From positions 124,001 through 188,000 of the forward strand of contig NZ_JASMWN010000001.1 in the NCBI RefSeq assembly GCF_032595355.1: DNA of 64,000 bases, read 5' to 3'. The position numbers and the translations under genes are program-made. This stretch comes from Sedimentitalea todarodis. Its GTDB lineage: Bacteria > Pseudomonadota > Alphaproteobacteria > Rhodobacterales > Rhodobacteraceae. The notes under the pieces are model-generated. The model saw only the letters and a program-made list of their open reading frames with translations. It did not search any database and had not been told where the DNA came from. Below, in pieces: positions 8,659 to 16,487 of this stretch. Numbering within the stretch: the stretch's first letter is position 1; every line of letters starts with the position of its first letter.

Positions 8659-9120
8659 ATGAAGGAAAAGATAGATCAGATCGACCTGCGGATCCTGCGC
8701 GAACTGCAAATGGACGCGTCGGTGTCGCAGCGCGATCTGGCGGACCGGGTCGGGATTTCGCAGAACGCCTGCTGGCGGCGGCTCAGGGCCCTGACCGATA
8801 GCGGTGTGCTGGGCAGATCGACCGCGCGCGTTGACCGCAGGAAACTCGGGCTGAGTCTGGTGGTCTTCGTGATGCTGCGCACACGGCACCATTCCGTAGA
8901 CTGGCTGCGCGCCTTTCGCCGCCATGTCCTGACCATTCCGGAAGTCGTGGATTTTCACCGGATCGGCGGGGATTACGACTATCAGCTGAAGGTCGTGACC
9001 GAGGACATGGCCAGCTATGATCAGGTCTATCAACGCCTGATCGCAGGCGTGGAACTGGACAGCGTGACCTCGTATTTCGCGATGGAGGCCATCGCCGAGA
9101 ACCGTCCGTTGCCGCTCTAG
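8659..9120 (+). CDS. Lrp/AsnC family transcriptional regulator
   Basis: A 153-residue regulator. Residues 5-60 form the AsnC-type winged helix-turn-helix (IDLRILRELQMDASVSQRDL, then NACWRRLRALTDSGV), and the rest is the ligand-sensing RAM domain with FHRIGGDYDYQLKV matching the conserved G-D-Y-D segment. Members sense amino acids or related metabolites and act as oligomers. It is divergent from the class V PLP enzyme gene, so regulation of that gene and of itself is likely. Its TAG stop lies inside a CTAG that also supplies the stop of the convergent homospermidine synthase gene. Confidence 0.9.
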   Translation: MKEKIDQIDLRILRELQMDASVSQRDLADRVGISQNACWRRLRALTDSGVLGRSTARVDRRKLGLSLVVFVMLRTRHHSVDWLRAFRRHVLTIPEVVDFHRIGGDYDYQLKVVTEDMASYDQVYQRLIAGVELDSVTSYFAMEAIAENRPLPL

Positions 9121-10538
9121 GTGGCGAGCACGTTCCTGAACTGCCACGGGTCGGTTTCGTCGATATCCTCGGGGAAATGCTCCCACCGATCCTTAAGCGG
9201 GGTCCAGTCAGTGTAATGCGCCTCGACGGGTCCGAGATAGGGGCGTTGCACCTCAAGACAGCGGGCATGGTCCATCTCGTCGGTCTCGACGATCCCGGCC
9301 TGCGGGTTTTCCATCGCCCAGACCATCCCGGCGAGAACAGCGCTGGTCACCTGCATTCCGGTCGCATTCTGGTAGGGGGCAAGTTTGCGGGTTTCCGCAT
9401 TGGACAGGCGAGAGCCGTACCAGAGCGCGTTCTTTTCGTGGCCGTACAGCAGTACACCAAGTTCGTCGATGCCCTCGACAATCTCGTCCACGTCGAGAAT
9501 TTCGAAGTCGGTCTGCTGGCGACCCGAGCCGAACATTTCATGCAACGACAGCACCGCGTCATCGGACGGGTGATAAGCATAGTGGCAGGTCGGGCGGAAA
9601 TCCGGGTTGGCCGGATCACCGACAGTGTAATAGTCGGAAATCGAGATCGCCTCGTTATGGGTGACGAGAAAGCCAAATTGCGGCCCCGGTGTCGGACACC
9701 AGGAATGTACGCGTGTGATCGCGCCGGGCCGATCCAGCCATATCCCGGCCATGCAGCCTGTGGTGGGGCGGTGGCCGTTTTCCGGGAACCAGGTTTCGTG
9801 GGTGCCCCAGCCAAGCTCGGCGGGCTGGAACCCTTCGGCGATGAAACCCTCGACGGACCAGGTGTTTACGAATGTGCCACGCGGGCGCGGCTGGCGGCGG
9901 GCCTGGGTATCGCGCTCGGCGATGTGAACGCCCTTGACGCCAAGCTCTTGCATCATTGCGGCCCAGCCGGCCTTGTCCGTGGGAGCAGTGACCTCGCGGC
10001 CCGTGTCCTGTGCCAGCGTGAGCAGCGCTTCCTTGACGAACCAGCTGACCATGCCGGGATTGGCCCCGCAGCAGCTGACCGCCGTGGTGCCGCCGGGATT
10101 GGCCGCCTTTTCATCCCGCACCTTCTGGCGCAGCGCATAGTTGGTGCGTTCGGCGTTGTCCTCTGTGTCAAAGTAGTACCCGGCCCAGGGCTCGACCACC
10201 GTGTCGATGTAGAGAACCCCAAGCTCGCGGCAGAATTTCATCAGGTCCAGCGACGAGGTGTCTACGCTGAGATTGACGCAAAAGCCCTTGCCGTCCGGAA
10301 ACTGGCGGCCAAGCACGTCCTTGTAGTTTTCCAGCGTGATGGCGATCTGTTCGTGCCGGACATTGTGTTGGGACAGAAACAGATGGGTGTCGGGGTTGGG
10401 GTCGATGACGACGAGCTTGTCCGAATCGTGATCGAAATGTCGCTGGATCAGTGGCAAAGTGCCTTTGCCGATCGAGCCAAAGCCGATGATGACGATGGGG
10501 CCGTCGATACGGCCGTAAACAGGGTGCGATTTGGGCAT
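9117..10538 (-). CDS. hss: Homospermidine synthase
   Basis: A 473-residue NAD-dependent enzyme that makes homospermidine from putrescine (or putrescine plus spermidine). The N-terminal Rossmann segment GPIVIIGFGSIGKGTLPLI and segments such as YIDTVVEPWAGYY and TAVSCCGANPGMVSWFV match bacterial homospermidine synthases of the saccharopine-dehydrogenase-like fold. I start it at 10538 (MPKSHPVYG), which has GGAG about 6 bases upstream and matches the usual N terminus; ATGs at 10553 and 10550 are also in frame. It is convergent with the Lrp gene and shares the CTAG stop region with it. Confidence 0.88.
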   Translation of the reverse strand: MPKSHPVYGRIDGPIVIIGFGSIGKGTLPLIQRHFDHDSDKLVVIDPNPDTHLFLSQHNVRHEQIAITLENYKDVLGRQFPDGKGFCVNLSVDTSSLDLMKFCRELGVLYIDTVVEPWAGYYFDTEDNAERTNYALRQKVRDEKAANPGGTTAVSCCGANPGMVSWFVKEALLTLAQDTGREVTAPTDKAGWAAMMQELGVKGVHIAERDTQARRQPRPRGTFVNTWSVEGFIAEGFQPAELGWGTHETWFPENGHRPTTGCMAGIWLDRPGAITRVHSWCPTPGPQFGFLVTHNEAISISDYYTVGDPANPDFRPTCHYAYHPSDDAVLSLHEMFGSGRQQTDFEILDVDEIVEGIDELGVLLYGHEKNALWYGSRLSNAETRKLAPYQNATGMQVTSAVLAGMVWAMENPQAGIVETDEMDHARCLEVQRPYLGPVEAHYTDWTPLKDRWEHFPEDIDETDPWQFRNVLAT

Positions 10539-10570
10539 CGAAGGCTCCATCATTTCCAGTCAAAGGAGGG

Positions 10571-10608
10571 AACAAGAAAGGGGCTGCACCGATTCGGTAC
10601 AACCCCCT
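10571..10608 (-). terminator. Rho-independent terminator after rpsD
   Basis: Read on the minus strand, the sequence folds as AGGGG(G)TTG-ACCG / CGGT-CA-CCCCT around a short loop (10579-10608) and is followed by CTTTCTTGTT. It lies 20 bases after the rpsD stop and ahead of hss, so it should end the rpsD transcript. Confidence 0.7.
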
Positions 10609-10629
10609 GCAGTTGATATCGGTGGTGCG

Positions 10630-11250
10630 TCAGTTCTTGGCGTAGAATTCGACGACCAGGTTCGGTTCCATCATCACCGGATACGGCACATCGCCCAATT
10701 GCGGGGTGCGCACGAAGGTGGCGGTCATTTTCGAGTGATCCGCGTCGATGTAGTCGGGAACGTCACGCTCGGGCAGGCCGACGGCTTCGAGAAGCGCTGT
10801 CATCTGCTTGGAGCGGTCCCGAACCTCGATCACGTCGCCTTCCTTGACACGATAGGAGGGGATGTTGACCTTCTGGCCGTTCACACGGACGTGGCCGTGG
10901 TTCACGAACTGGCGGGCGGCAAAGACAGTTGCCACGAATTTGGCACGGTACACAACCGCATCCAGACGGCGCTCGAGAAGACCGATCAGGTTTTCACCGG
11001 TGTCGCCCTTGACTCGCTCCGCTTCGGAGTAGATGCGGCGGAACTGCTTTTCGGTCAGGTCGCCATAGTAGCCCTTGAGCTTCTGCTTGGCGCGCAGCTG
11101 GATACCGAAGTCGGACAGCTTGCCCTTGCGGCGCTGACCGTGCTGGCCGGGGCCATATTCACGACGGTTGACGGGGGATTTTGGGCGGCCCCAAATGTTC
11201 TCGCCCATGCGGCGATCGAGTTTGTACTTGGCAGACGTGCGTTTGGTCAC
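10630..11250 (-). CDS. rpsD: 30S ribosomal protein S4
   Basis: A 206-residue S4 protein, the normal length for this lineage. The start is a GTG at 11250 (MTKRTSAKYKLDRR) with a strong AGGAAGGAGA ribosome-binding site; the longer frame upstream is non-coding leader. The S4 RNA-binding domain is visible in the middle (LERRLDAVVYRAKFV, then QFVNHGHVRVNG). S4 is a primary 16S rRNA binder that nucleates assembly of the small-subunit body. It stands alone as a single-gene unit with its own promoter and terminator. Confidence 0.97.
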   Translation of the reverse strand: MTKRTSAKYKLDRRMGENIWGRPKSPVNRREYGPGQHGQRRKGKLSDFGIQLRAKQKLKGYYGDLTEKQFRRIYSEAERVKGDTGENLIGLLERRLDAVVYRAKFVATVFAARQFVNHGHVRVNGQKVNIPSYRVKEGDVIEVRDRSKQMTALLEAVGLPERDVPDYIDADHSKMTATFVRTPQLGDVPYPVMMEPNLVVEFYAKN

Positions 11251-11365
11251 GGCTGATCTCCTTCCTGAAACGAAGCCCGGATGGGCCACTATGAAGGGCG
11301 TTGTCCTCTGGATTGCTCCTGACAGGCATCCCCTTGCAGGGGCCACCAACACCAATGAAGCCGCG

Positions 11366-11393
11366 CTTATAGGCGTGCATGGGACCGTGTCAA
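11366..11393 (-). promoter_or_regulatory. Sigma-70-type promoter of rpsD
   Basis: On the minus strand, TTGACA (11388-11393) and TATAAG (11366-11371) are 16 bases apart, about 115 bases upstream of the rpsD GTG. The leader between them contains a small perfect hairpin, CCCCT-TGC-AGGGG (11330-11342), which could take part in S4 autoregulation; that role is speculative. Confidence 0.7.
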
Positions 11394-11467
11394 CCGGTTT
11401 CGTCACGGCTTGACACGGCCAGAGTGCGCCGACCAACTGCAACGGCCAGACAGGGAAAGGGCGCGGT

Positions 11468-12370
11468 ATGGGCAATGTTGTCATTCTGGGGGTCTTTGTT
11501 GCGGATGCGGGGTTCAGGGCCGACCGGATGCCGCGCATGGGGGAAACCCTGCTGGGCAATTCGTTTTCGCTCGGCCCCGGGGGTAAGGGATCGAACCAGG
11601 CGGTGGCCTGTGCCCGCAGCGGAGTCGAAACGCATTTTATCACCAAGCTGGGTCAGGACGATTTTGCCGGGATGGCGGAGACTTTGTGGGAGGGGGCAGG
11701 GGTCACGGCCCATGCCGAGCGGTGTGCGGACAGTTACACCGGGGCGGCGTTCATCTTTGTGCAGGAGAGTTCGGGCGACAATGCGATCATCATTGCACCG
11801 GGAGCGGGGGCGCAGATTGCGGCGGCGGACATGGATGCGCAGGCCGACCTGATCCGGGACGCCAGCGTTTTTGTCACCCAGCTTGAACAACCGATGGATG
11901 CCGCGGTGCGCGCACTGAGCATCGCGAAAGAGGCCGGTGTTACCACGATCCTGAACCCGGCCCCTGCCGCCCAATTGCCGGATGGGATGCTGGCGCTTTG
12001 CGACTATGTGACCCCCAACGAGACCGAGACCGAAGCACTCACCCGAATCGCCGTTGCGACCCCCGATGATGCGGCGCGCGCGGCCGACCGGTTGTGCGAA
12101 CTGGGCGTTGGTACGCCGATCATCACCATGGGCGAGCAGGGGGCGTATCTGCACGGTCATGGGCTTGTGCCCGCCGTGCGCGCCGGGAAGGTTGTTGAAA
12201 CAACCGGTGCCGGGGACGCATTCAATGGCGGACTTGCCGCCGCCTTGTCGCGCGGCGAATCCCCGTTGCGCGCGGTCCAGATCGGATGTGCCACGGCGGG
12301 CCTGTCGGTCACACGTGCCGGGGCGGCGGCGTCGATGCCACATTGGGACGAGGTTGCGCGGCTGCTTTAG
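11468..12370 (+). CDS. rbsK: Ribokinase-like PfkB family sugar kinase
   Basis: A 300-residue PfkB-family kinase. The N-terminal signature GPGGKGSNQAVACARSG and the C-terminal TTGAGDAFNGGLA with the catalytic aspartate are intact, and the sequence between them (TPNETETEAL) fits ribokinase. It would phosphorylate ribose or a related sugar or nucleoside-derived sugar at O5 using ATP. A GAAAGGG ribosome-binding site precedes the ATG. No ribose transporter is adjacent, so the substrate is inferred from the family only. It is convergent with the molybdoenzyme gene, overlapping it by 4 bases at the stops. Confidence 0.85.
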   Translation: MGNVVILGVFVADAGFRADRMPRMGETLLGNSFSLGPGGKGSNQAVACARSGVETHFITKLGQDDFAGMAETLWEGAGVTAHAERCADSYTGAAFIFVQESSGDNAIIIAPGAGAQIAAADMDAQADLIRDASVFVTQLEQPMDAAVRALSIAKEAGVTTILNPAPAAQLPDGMLALCDYVTPNETETEALTRIAVATPDDAARAADRLCELGVGTPIITMGEQGAYLHGHGLVPAVRAGKVVETTGAGDAFNGGLAAALSRGESPLRAVQIGCATAGLSVTRAGAAASMPHWDEVARLL

Positions 12371-14667
12371 CCCTTGCGTCTCCGGATGACCGGGGGCTCA
12401 AAGGCGCGGACCGGCGGAGGCGTGCCGGAAAAACGTTCGACCTCGATCAGGCAGCTATGCGCGGTTGGACCCTGACCAAGTGATGAGGTGCCGATGTCGC
12501 GGGTCAGCACATTGGGGTTTCCGTGACGGCACATCCCGTCGTCATCCGGATCCCACCATGATCCGGTGCTTATCTGTACTACGCCGGGGCGGATGTGGTC
12601 CGACACTTGCGCCACACCGAGACAGGCACCCCGCCCGTTGAACAGGCGCAGCAGGTCGCCTTCACGGATGTCGCGCTGTGCCGCGTCGGCAGGGTTCAGC
12701 AATACGGGTTCGCGCCCGTCGATCTTGCCGCGACGGCTGACAGAACCCTGATCCAATTGTGAATGGAGCTTGTTGGATGGCTGGTTTGAGATCAGGTGCA
12801 ACGGATACTTGCCCGCGTTCCCCAGCCATTCATAGGGCTCCATCCAGGTCGGATGTCCGGGACAGTCGGCATAGCCGAAATCGGCAACGGTCTTGCAATA
12901 CACCTCGATCTTGCCCGAGGGGGTCGCGAGCGCACGTTCCTCTGGATCCTCGCGAAAGGCCCGCATCTTCACGGTGGCCGTGACGGGCGGCGGAGTGCGA
13001 TGCCAGCCCTTGTCCTGCAACTCCTGCCAGTCGGGCAGGCCAAGTCCTTCGGCAGCGGCACTTTGGCGGGTCTTGTCATAGAGCCAGCGCAGCCAGTCGG
13101 CTTCGTCCATCCCGCCGGTAAACGCCTCTTCAAATCCCATGTGCGCTGCAAGATTGCGAAAGATTTCGTGATCATTGCGCGCCCCGTCCGGTGGTTCGGC
13201 GGCCTTTTCCATCGCGATGACGTAGGGATCGCGCAAGGACATCATCAAATCGTCGCGCTCCAGGTGGGTGGTGGTCGGCAGAATGATGTCGGCGCGTCGC
13301 GCGGTCGCGGTCCAGCACCAGTCGTTGACGATCACCGTCTCGGGCTTTTCCCATGCACGTGCAAGCCGGTTCAGATCCTGATGGTGATGATAAGGATTGC
13401 CGCCGGCCCACCAGATCAGCCTGATATCGGGATAACGCAGGACCTGTCCGTCAAAATGAAACCGTCCGCCGGGGTTTTCCAGCATATCCGCAATCCGCGC
13501 GACCGGGATGAACCGGTTGACCGGGTTCTGTCCCTGCGGCACCGACGCGCCGGGCATCTGTCTGTAGTCGCCGCCGATGCTGTTGCTGGCGGCATAGCCA
13601 AAGGTGATGCCACCACCGGGCAACCCGATTTGTCCGAGCATCGCGGCAAGGGTAATTCCCATCCAGAACGGTTGCTCCCCGTGATGGGCGCGGGTCAGGG
13701 ACCAGCTGACCGAGATCATCGTGCGTTGCCTCGCCATGCGCCGCGCCAGCGCGCGGATATCCCCGGCGGAAAGTTCGCTGACCTCTGCGGCCCAGTCGGC
13801 AGTCTTGGGCTGCCCGTCCGTTTCCCCGGTCAGATAGGGTAGAAACCGGTCGAAACCCACACAGTAACGCTCCATGAAATCCGGATCATGCAGGCTCTCG
13901 GTATAGAGAGTATGGGCGAGACCCAGCATGATCGCCACATCGCTGTTTGGTCGTGCGGGCAACCATTGGGCGTTCAGCTCCGGGATCATGTCACTGGACA
14001 GCGGGCTGACGTTCACGAAGGCGACCCCGGCCTCACACGCGCTGTGCAGCCCGTCGCGTTGTACATGGGAACCGACGCCGCCGCTGTCGATCTGTGCGTT
14101 CTTGACCGGAATGCCGCCAAAGGCGACGACAAGTTCGCCTGAATCCGCAACCGAACGCCAGCTGGTCGTGGTGTTCATGAACTCGCGATAACTGCCCAGC
14201 ACATGCGGTACCATCGCCTCGGCGGCGGCAAAGGAATAGGTATAAAGTGATCGGGTAAATCCGCCTGCACAGTTCAGAAACCGTTTCATCTGGCTCTGAG
14301 CATGATGGAACCGCCCGGCGCTGGCCCAGCCATAGGATCCGGCATAGATCGCCTGCGCCCCGTGGGTGTCGTGCACGCGGGTCAGCTCATCGGCGACCAT
14401 CCGCGTGGCCTCTTGCCAGCTGACCTCGACAAACGCCTCCTTGCCGCGTTGATCGGTGCGGGCACCTGGCCCGTCGTTCAGCCAGCTTTCACGCACCATT
14501 GGCGCGGTAATCCGGCTGGGCGCGGTCAGCGCATCGACGATCCCGTGGCCGATTTCAGATGGATCGCTGTCGTGTTCGAAATTGTGCAGCGCGGTGACGC
14601 GGCCATCGGTCACTTCGGCACGGTAGGTGCCCCAATGGGTGGCGGTCAGGGGCAGTCCCCGGGTCAT
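12367..14667 (-). CDS. Molybdopterin-dependent oxidoreductase, BisC/DMSO reductase type
   Basis: A 766-residue enzyme of the DMSO reductase superfamily. There is no N-terminal CxxC Fe-S motif and no Tat signal, so it fits the cytoplasmic biotin-sulfoxide-reductase-like branch. GSYGWASAGRFHHAQSQMKR (from residue 110) and YSFAAAEAMVPHVLGS are family signatures; S145 in YSFAAAE aligns with the molybdenum-ligating serine of DMSO reductase (my alignment by eye). The C-terminal molydopterin-binding domain is recognisable from YPLHLISNQPSNKLHSQLD onward. It is the last gene of a unit with hyuA and hyuB (77-base gap). The substrate may be an S- or N-oxide or a heterocycle; it is unknown. Confidence 0.82.
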   Translation of the reverse strand: MTRGLPLTATHWGTYRAEVTDGRVTALHNFEHDSDPSEIGHGIVDALTAPSRITAPMVRESWLNDGPGARTDQRGKEAFVEVSWQEATRMVADELTRVHDTHGAQAIYAGSYGWASAGRFHHAQSQMKRFLNCAGGFTRSLYTYSFAAAEAMVPHVLGSYREFMNTTTSWRSVADSGELVVAFGGIPVKNAQIDSGGVGSHVQRDGLHSACEAGVAFVNVSPLSSDMIPELNAQWLPARPNSDVAIMLGLAHTLYTESLHDPDFMERYCVGFDRFLPYLTGETDGQPKTADWAAEVSELSAGDIRALARRMARQRTMISVSWSLTRAHHGEQPFWMGITLAAMLGQIGLPGGGITFGYAASNSIGGDYRQMPGASVPQGQNPVNRFIPVARIADMLENPGGRFHFDGQVLRYPDIRLIWWAGGNPYHHHQDLNRLARAWEKPETVIVNDWCWTATARRADIILPTTTHLERDDLMMSLRDPYVIAMEKAAEPPDGARNDHEIFRNLAAHMGFEEAFTGGMDEADWLRWLYDKTRQSAAAEGLGLPDWQELQDKGWHRTPPPVTATVKMRAFREDPEERALATPSGKIEVYCKTVADFGYADCPGHPTWMEPYEWLGNAGKYPLHLISNQPSNKLHSQLDQGSVSRRGKIDGREPVLLNPADAAQRDIREGDLLRLFNGRGACLGVAQVSDHIRPGVVQISTGSWWDPDDDGMCRHGNPNVLTRDIGTSSLGQGPTAHSCLIEVERFSGTPPPVRAFEPPVIRRRKG

Positions 14668-14744
14668 CTGGGCCTCGATCCTGTGATCTTTGTTGGTCGA
14701 GTTTCAGCGGTTCGCCTGTCGGTTGTCCAGCGGTTTCGGCAGGA

Positions 14745-16487
14745 TCAGCGGTTTGCGCGGCAGTTTGCAGTTTCGCCTTCGTCCACGACTGGCGGCGATC
14801 CGTGCAGCACGACGCCAAACAGATCCCGAGCCTGTTCGGGCGTATAGCGTTCCAGTTCTACGTCCCGCCGGACCGCCTCGGGCGGGCGGGCAAGCGGATC
14901 GCCATAGCCGCCGCCGCCAGGCGTGCGCACATGCACGCGGTCGCCGGGTGACATCGGTATGTCCTGTTCCTTGGACAGGTGCGCGGGTGTGTAGGGGACG
15001 CCCGATTGCCAGACGATCACCTGATTCACACCGCCATCGCCACCGCCCCGCGCCCCTTGCGGACCAAATCGGCCATGGTCCATCACAAAGCTTGCGGTTG
15101 CCGCGCCACGTCGCAGCTCCACCTCGTAGTCAAGGCCGAACCCACCCCTGTGCAGGCCCGCGCCGGCCGATCCGTTGTGCAGGGCGTAGTGATGATAGAG
15201 CACCGGAAACGCCTGCTCCATGATCTCGATCGGCGGCGCCTTGGAGATGCCGATGGTGGAACAGCCATTGGACAGCCCGTCATGATCTGCATTGCCGCCA
15301 TAGCCGCCACCGGAAATCTGGTACATGACAAAGCCGCGCCCCGTGGCCGGATCATGACCGCCAAGCGCAAAATTTCCGCTCGTGCCCGCAGGCGCCGCAG
15401 TGACACGGTCGGGCAGAGGCTCAACCAGTGCTGCAAACACCGCTTCGGCGATTCGCTGGCTGACCTCCGCGGCACAGCCGGACACCGGGCGTGGATATTG
15501 CGCATCCAGAAACGTGCCTTCGATGCCGGTAACGGTCAGAGGCTCAAACGCCCCGGCACTCATCTGAACTTCGGGAAAAATATGGCGCATGGCCAGGTAC
15601 ACGGCGCTGAGCGTGGTGGCCCGGACCGAGTTCATGGGCCCTGCACAGGGCGCGCTTGAGCCGCTGAAATCAAAAGTCAGCCCGCTTTCGTCCCGTTCGA
15701 TCGCCAGCCGGATGGCCAATGGTTCGTTGACCACGCCGTCGCTGTCGATCCACGCGGTTGCTTGATATGTCCCTGCCGGGATTTCTTCGATAAAGGCGCG
15801 CATTTGCGTTGCCGCGCGGCGACGCAGCTCGGCAATCGCCGCAGCCACGGTGTCATCGCCATACCGGTCCATCAGCGCATTCAGCCGGTCCTCGCCGACC
15901 AGAAGCGCGGCGGCCTGCGCCTTGACATCGCCAATCCGCTGATCGGCGACCCGGATGTTGGACGAGATAATCGCCATGATTTCCGGATCAAGCTTGCCCT
16001 GTTTGAACAGCCGCACCGGCGGCAGACGCAGGCCTTCCTGTTCCACCGCAGTGGCACTGGCAGAGAAACCACCGGGCACCGCTCCTCCGGTATCGGGCCA
16101 ATGGCCTGTGTTGGACAGCCAACAGAATATGCGCCCGTCACGGTAAAATGGCCGGGCAAACCGCACATCCATCAGATGAGTGCCGCCCAGATACGGATCG
16201 TTGACGATGTAGATGTCGTCGGGCTGCGGCTCGGCGGCCTTGCCCGTGCGGATCATGTCGATCAGAATCCGGGTGGATTCCTGCATCGTTCCGACAAAGA
16301 CCGGCAGCCCGCCGGCACCCTGCGCGATCAGCGCGCCGTCATCGGCGGAATAGATGCCATCGGAGCGGTCGTTGGCTTCGGCAATCACCGGCGAAAAGGC
16401 AGCACGGGAAAACGACAGGTCCATTTCATCGCAGACCTGCTGCAACCCCGCCTGAATGACCGACAGGGTGATGGGATCAAGACTCAT
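14745..16487 (-). CDS. hyuB: Hydantoinase B/oxoprolinase family protein
   Basis: A 580-residue HyuB-type subunit, beginning at the ATG at 16487 (MSLDPITLSV) that overlaps the hyuA stop by 4 bases (ATGA); upstream codons in the same frame are antisense-like. Family segments include IYIVNDPYLGGTHLMDV, LSNTGHWPDTGG, GPMNSVRATTLSAVYLAMR and the glycine-rich VHVRTPGGGGYGDPL near the C terminus. With HyuA it forms an ATP-dependent amidohydrolase complex acting on hydantoins, 5-oxoproline or similar cyclic amides, or a carboxylase of the acetone/acetophenone type. The exact substrate is not visible in the sequence. Confidence 0.88.
   Translation of the reverse strand: MSLDPITLSVIQAGLQQVCDEMDLSFSRAAFSPVIAEANDRSDGIYSADDGALIAQGAGGLPVFVGTMQESTRILIDMIRTGKAAEPQPDDIYIVNDPYLGGTHLMDVRFARPFYRDGRIFCWLSNTGHWPDTGGAVPGGFSASATAVEQEGLRLPPVRLFKQGKLDPEIMAIISSNIRVADQRIGDVKAQAAALLVGEDRLNALMDRYGDDTVAAAIAELRRRAATQMRAFIEEIPAGTYQATAWIDSDGVVNEPLAIRLAIERDESGLTFDFSGSSAPCAGPMNSVRATTLSAVYLAMRHIFPEVQMSAGAFEPLTVTGIEGTFLDAQYPRPVSGCAAEVSQRIAEAVFAALVEPLPDRVTAAPAGTSGNFALGGHDPATGRGFVMYQISGGGYGGNADHDGLSNGCSTIGISKAPPIEIMEQAFPVLYHHYALHNGSAGAGLHRGGFGLDYEVELRRGAATASFVMDHGRFGPQGARGGGDGGVNQVIVWQSGVPYTPAHLSKEQDIPMSPGDRVHVRTPGGGGYGDPLARPPEAVRRDVELERYTPEQARDLFGVVLHGSPPVVDEGETANCRANR

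Noticed and set aside
9177..10616. 479-codon plus-strand frame
   Set aside because: Antisense to homospermidine synthase, which has clear family motifs.
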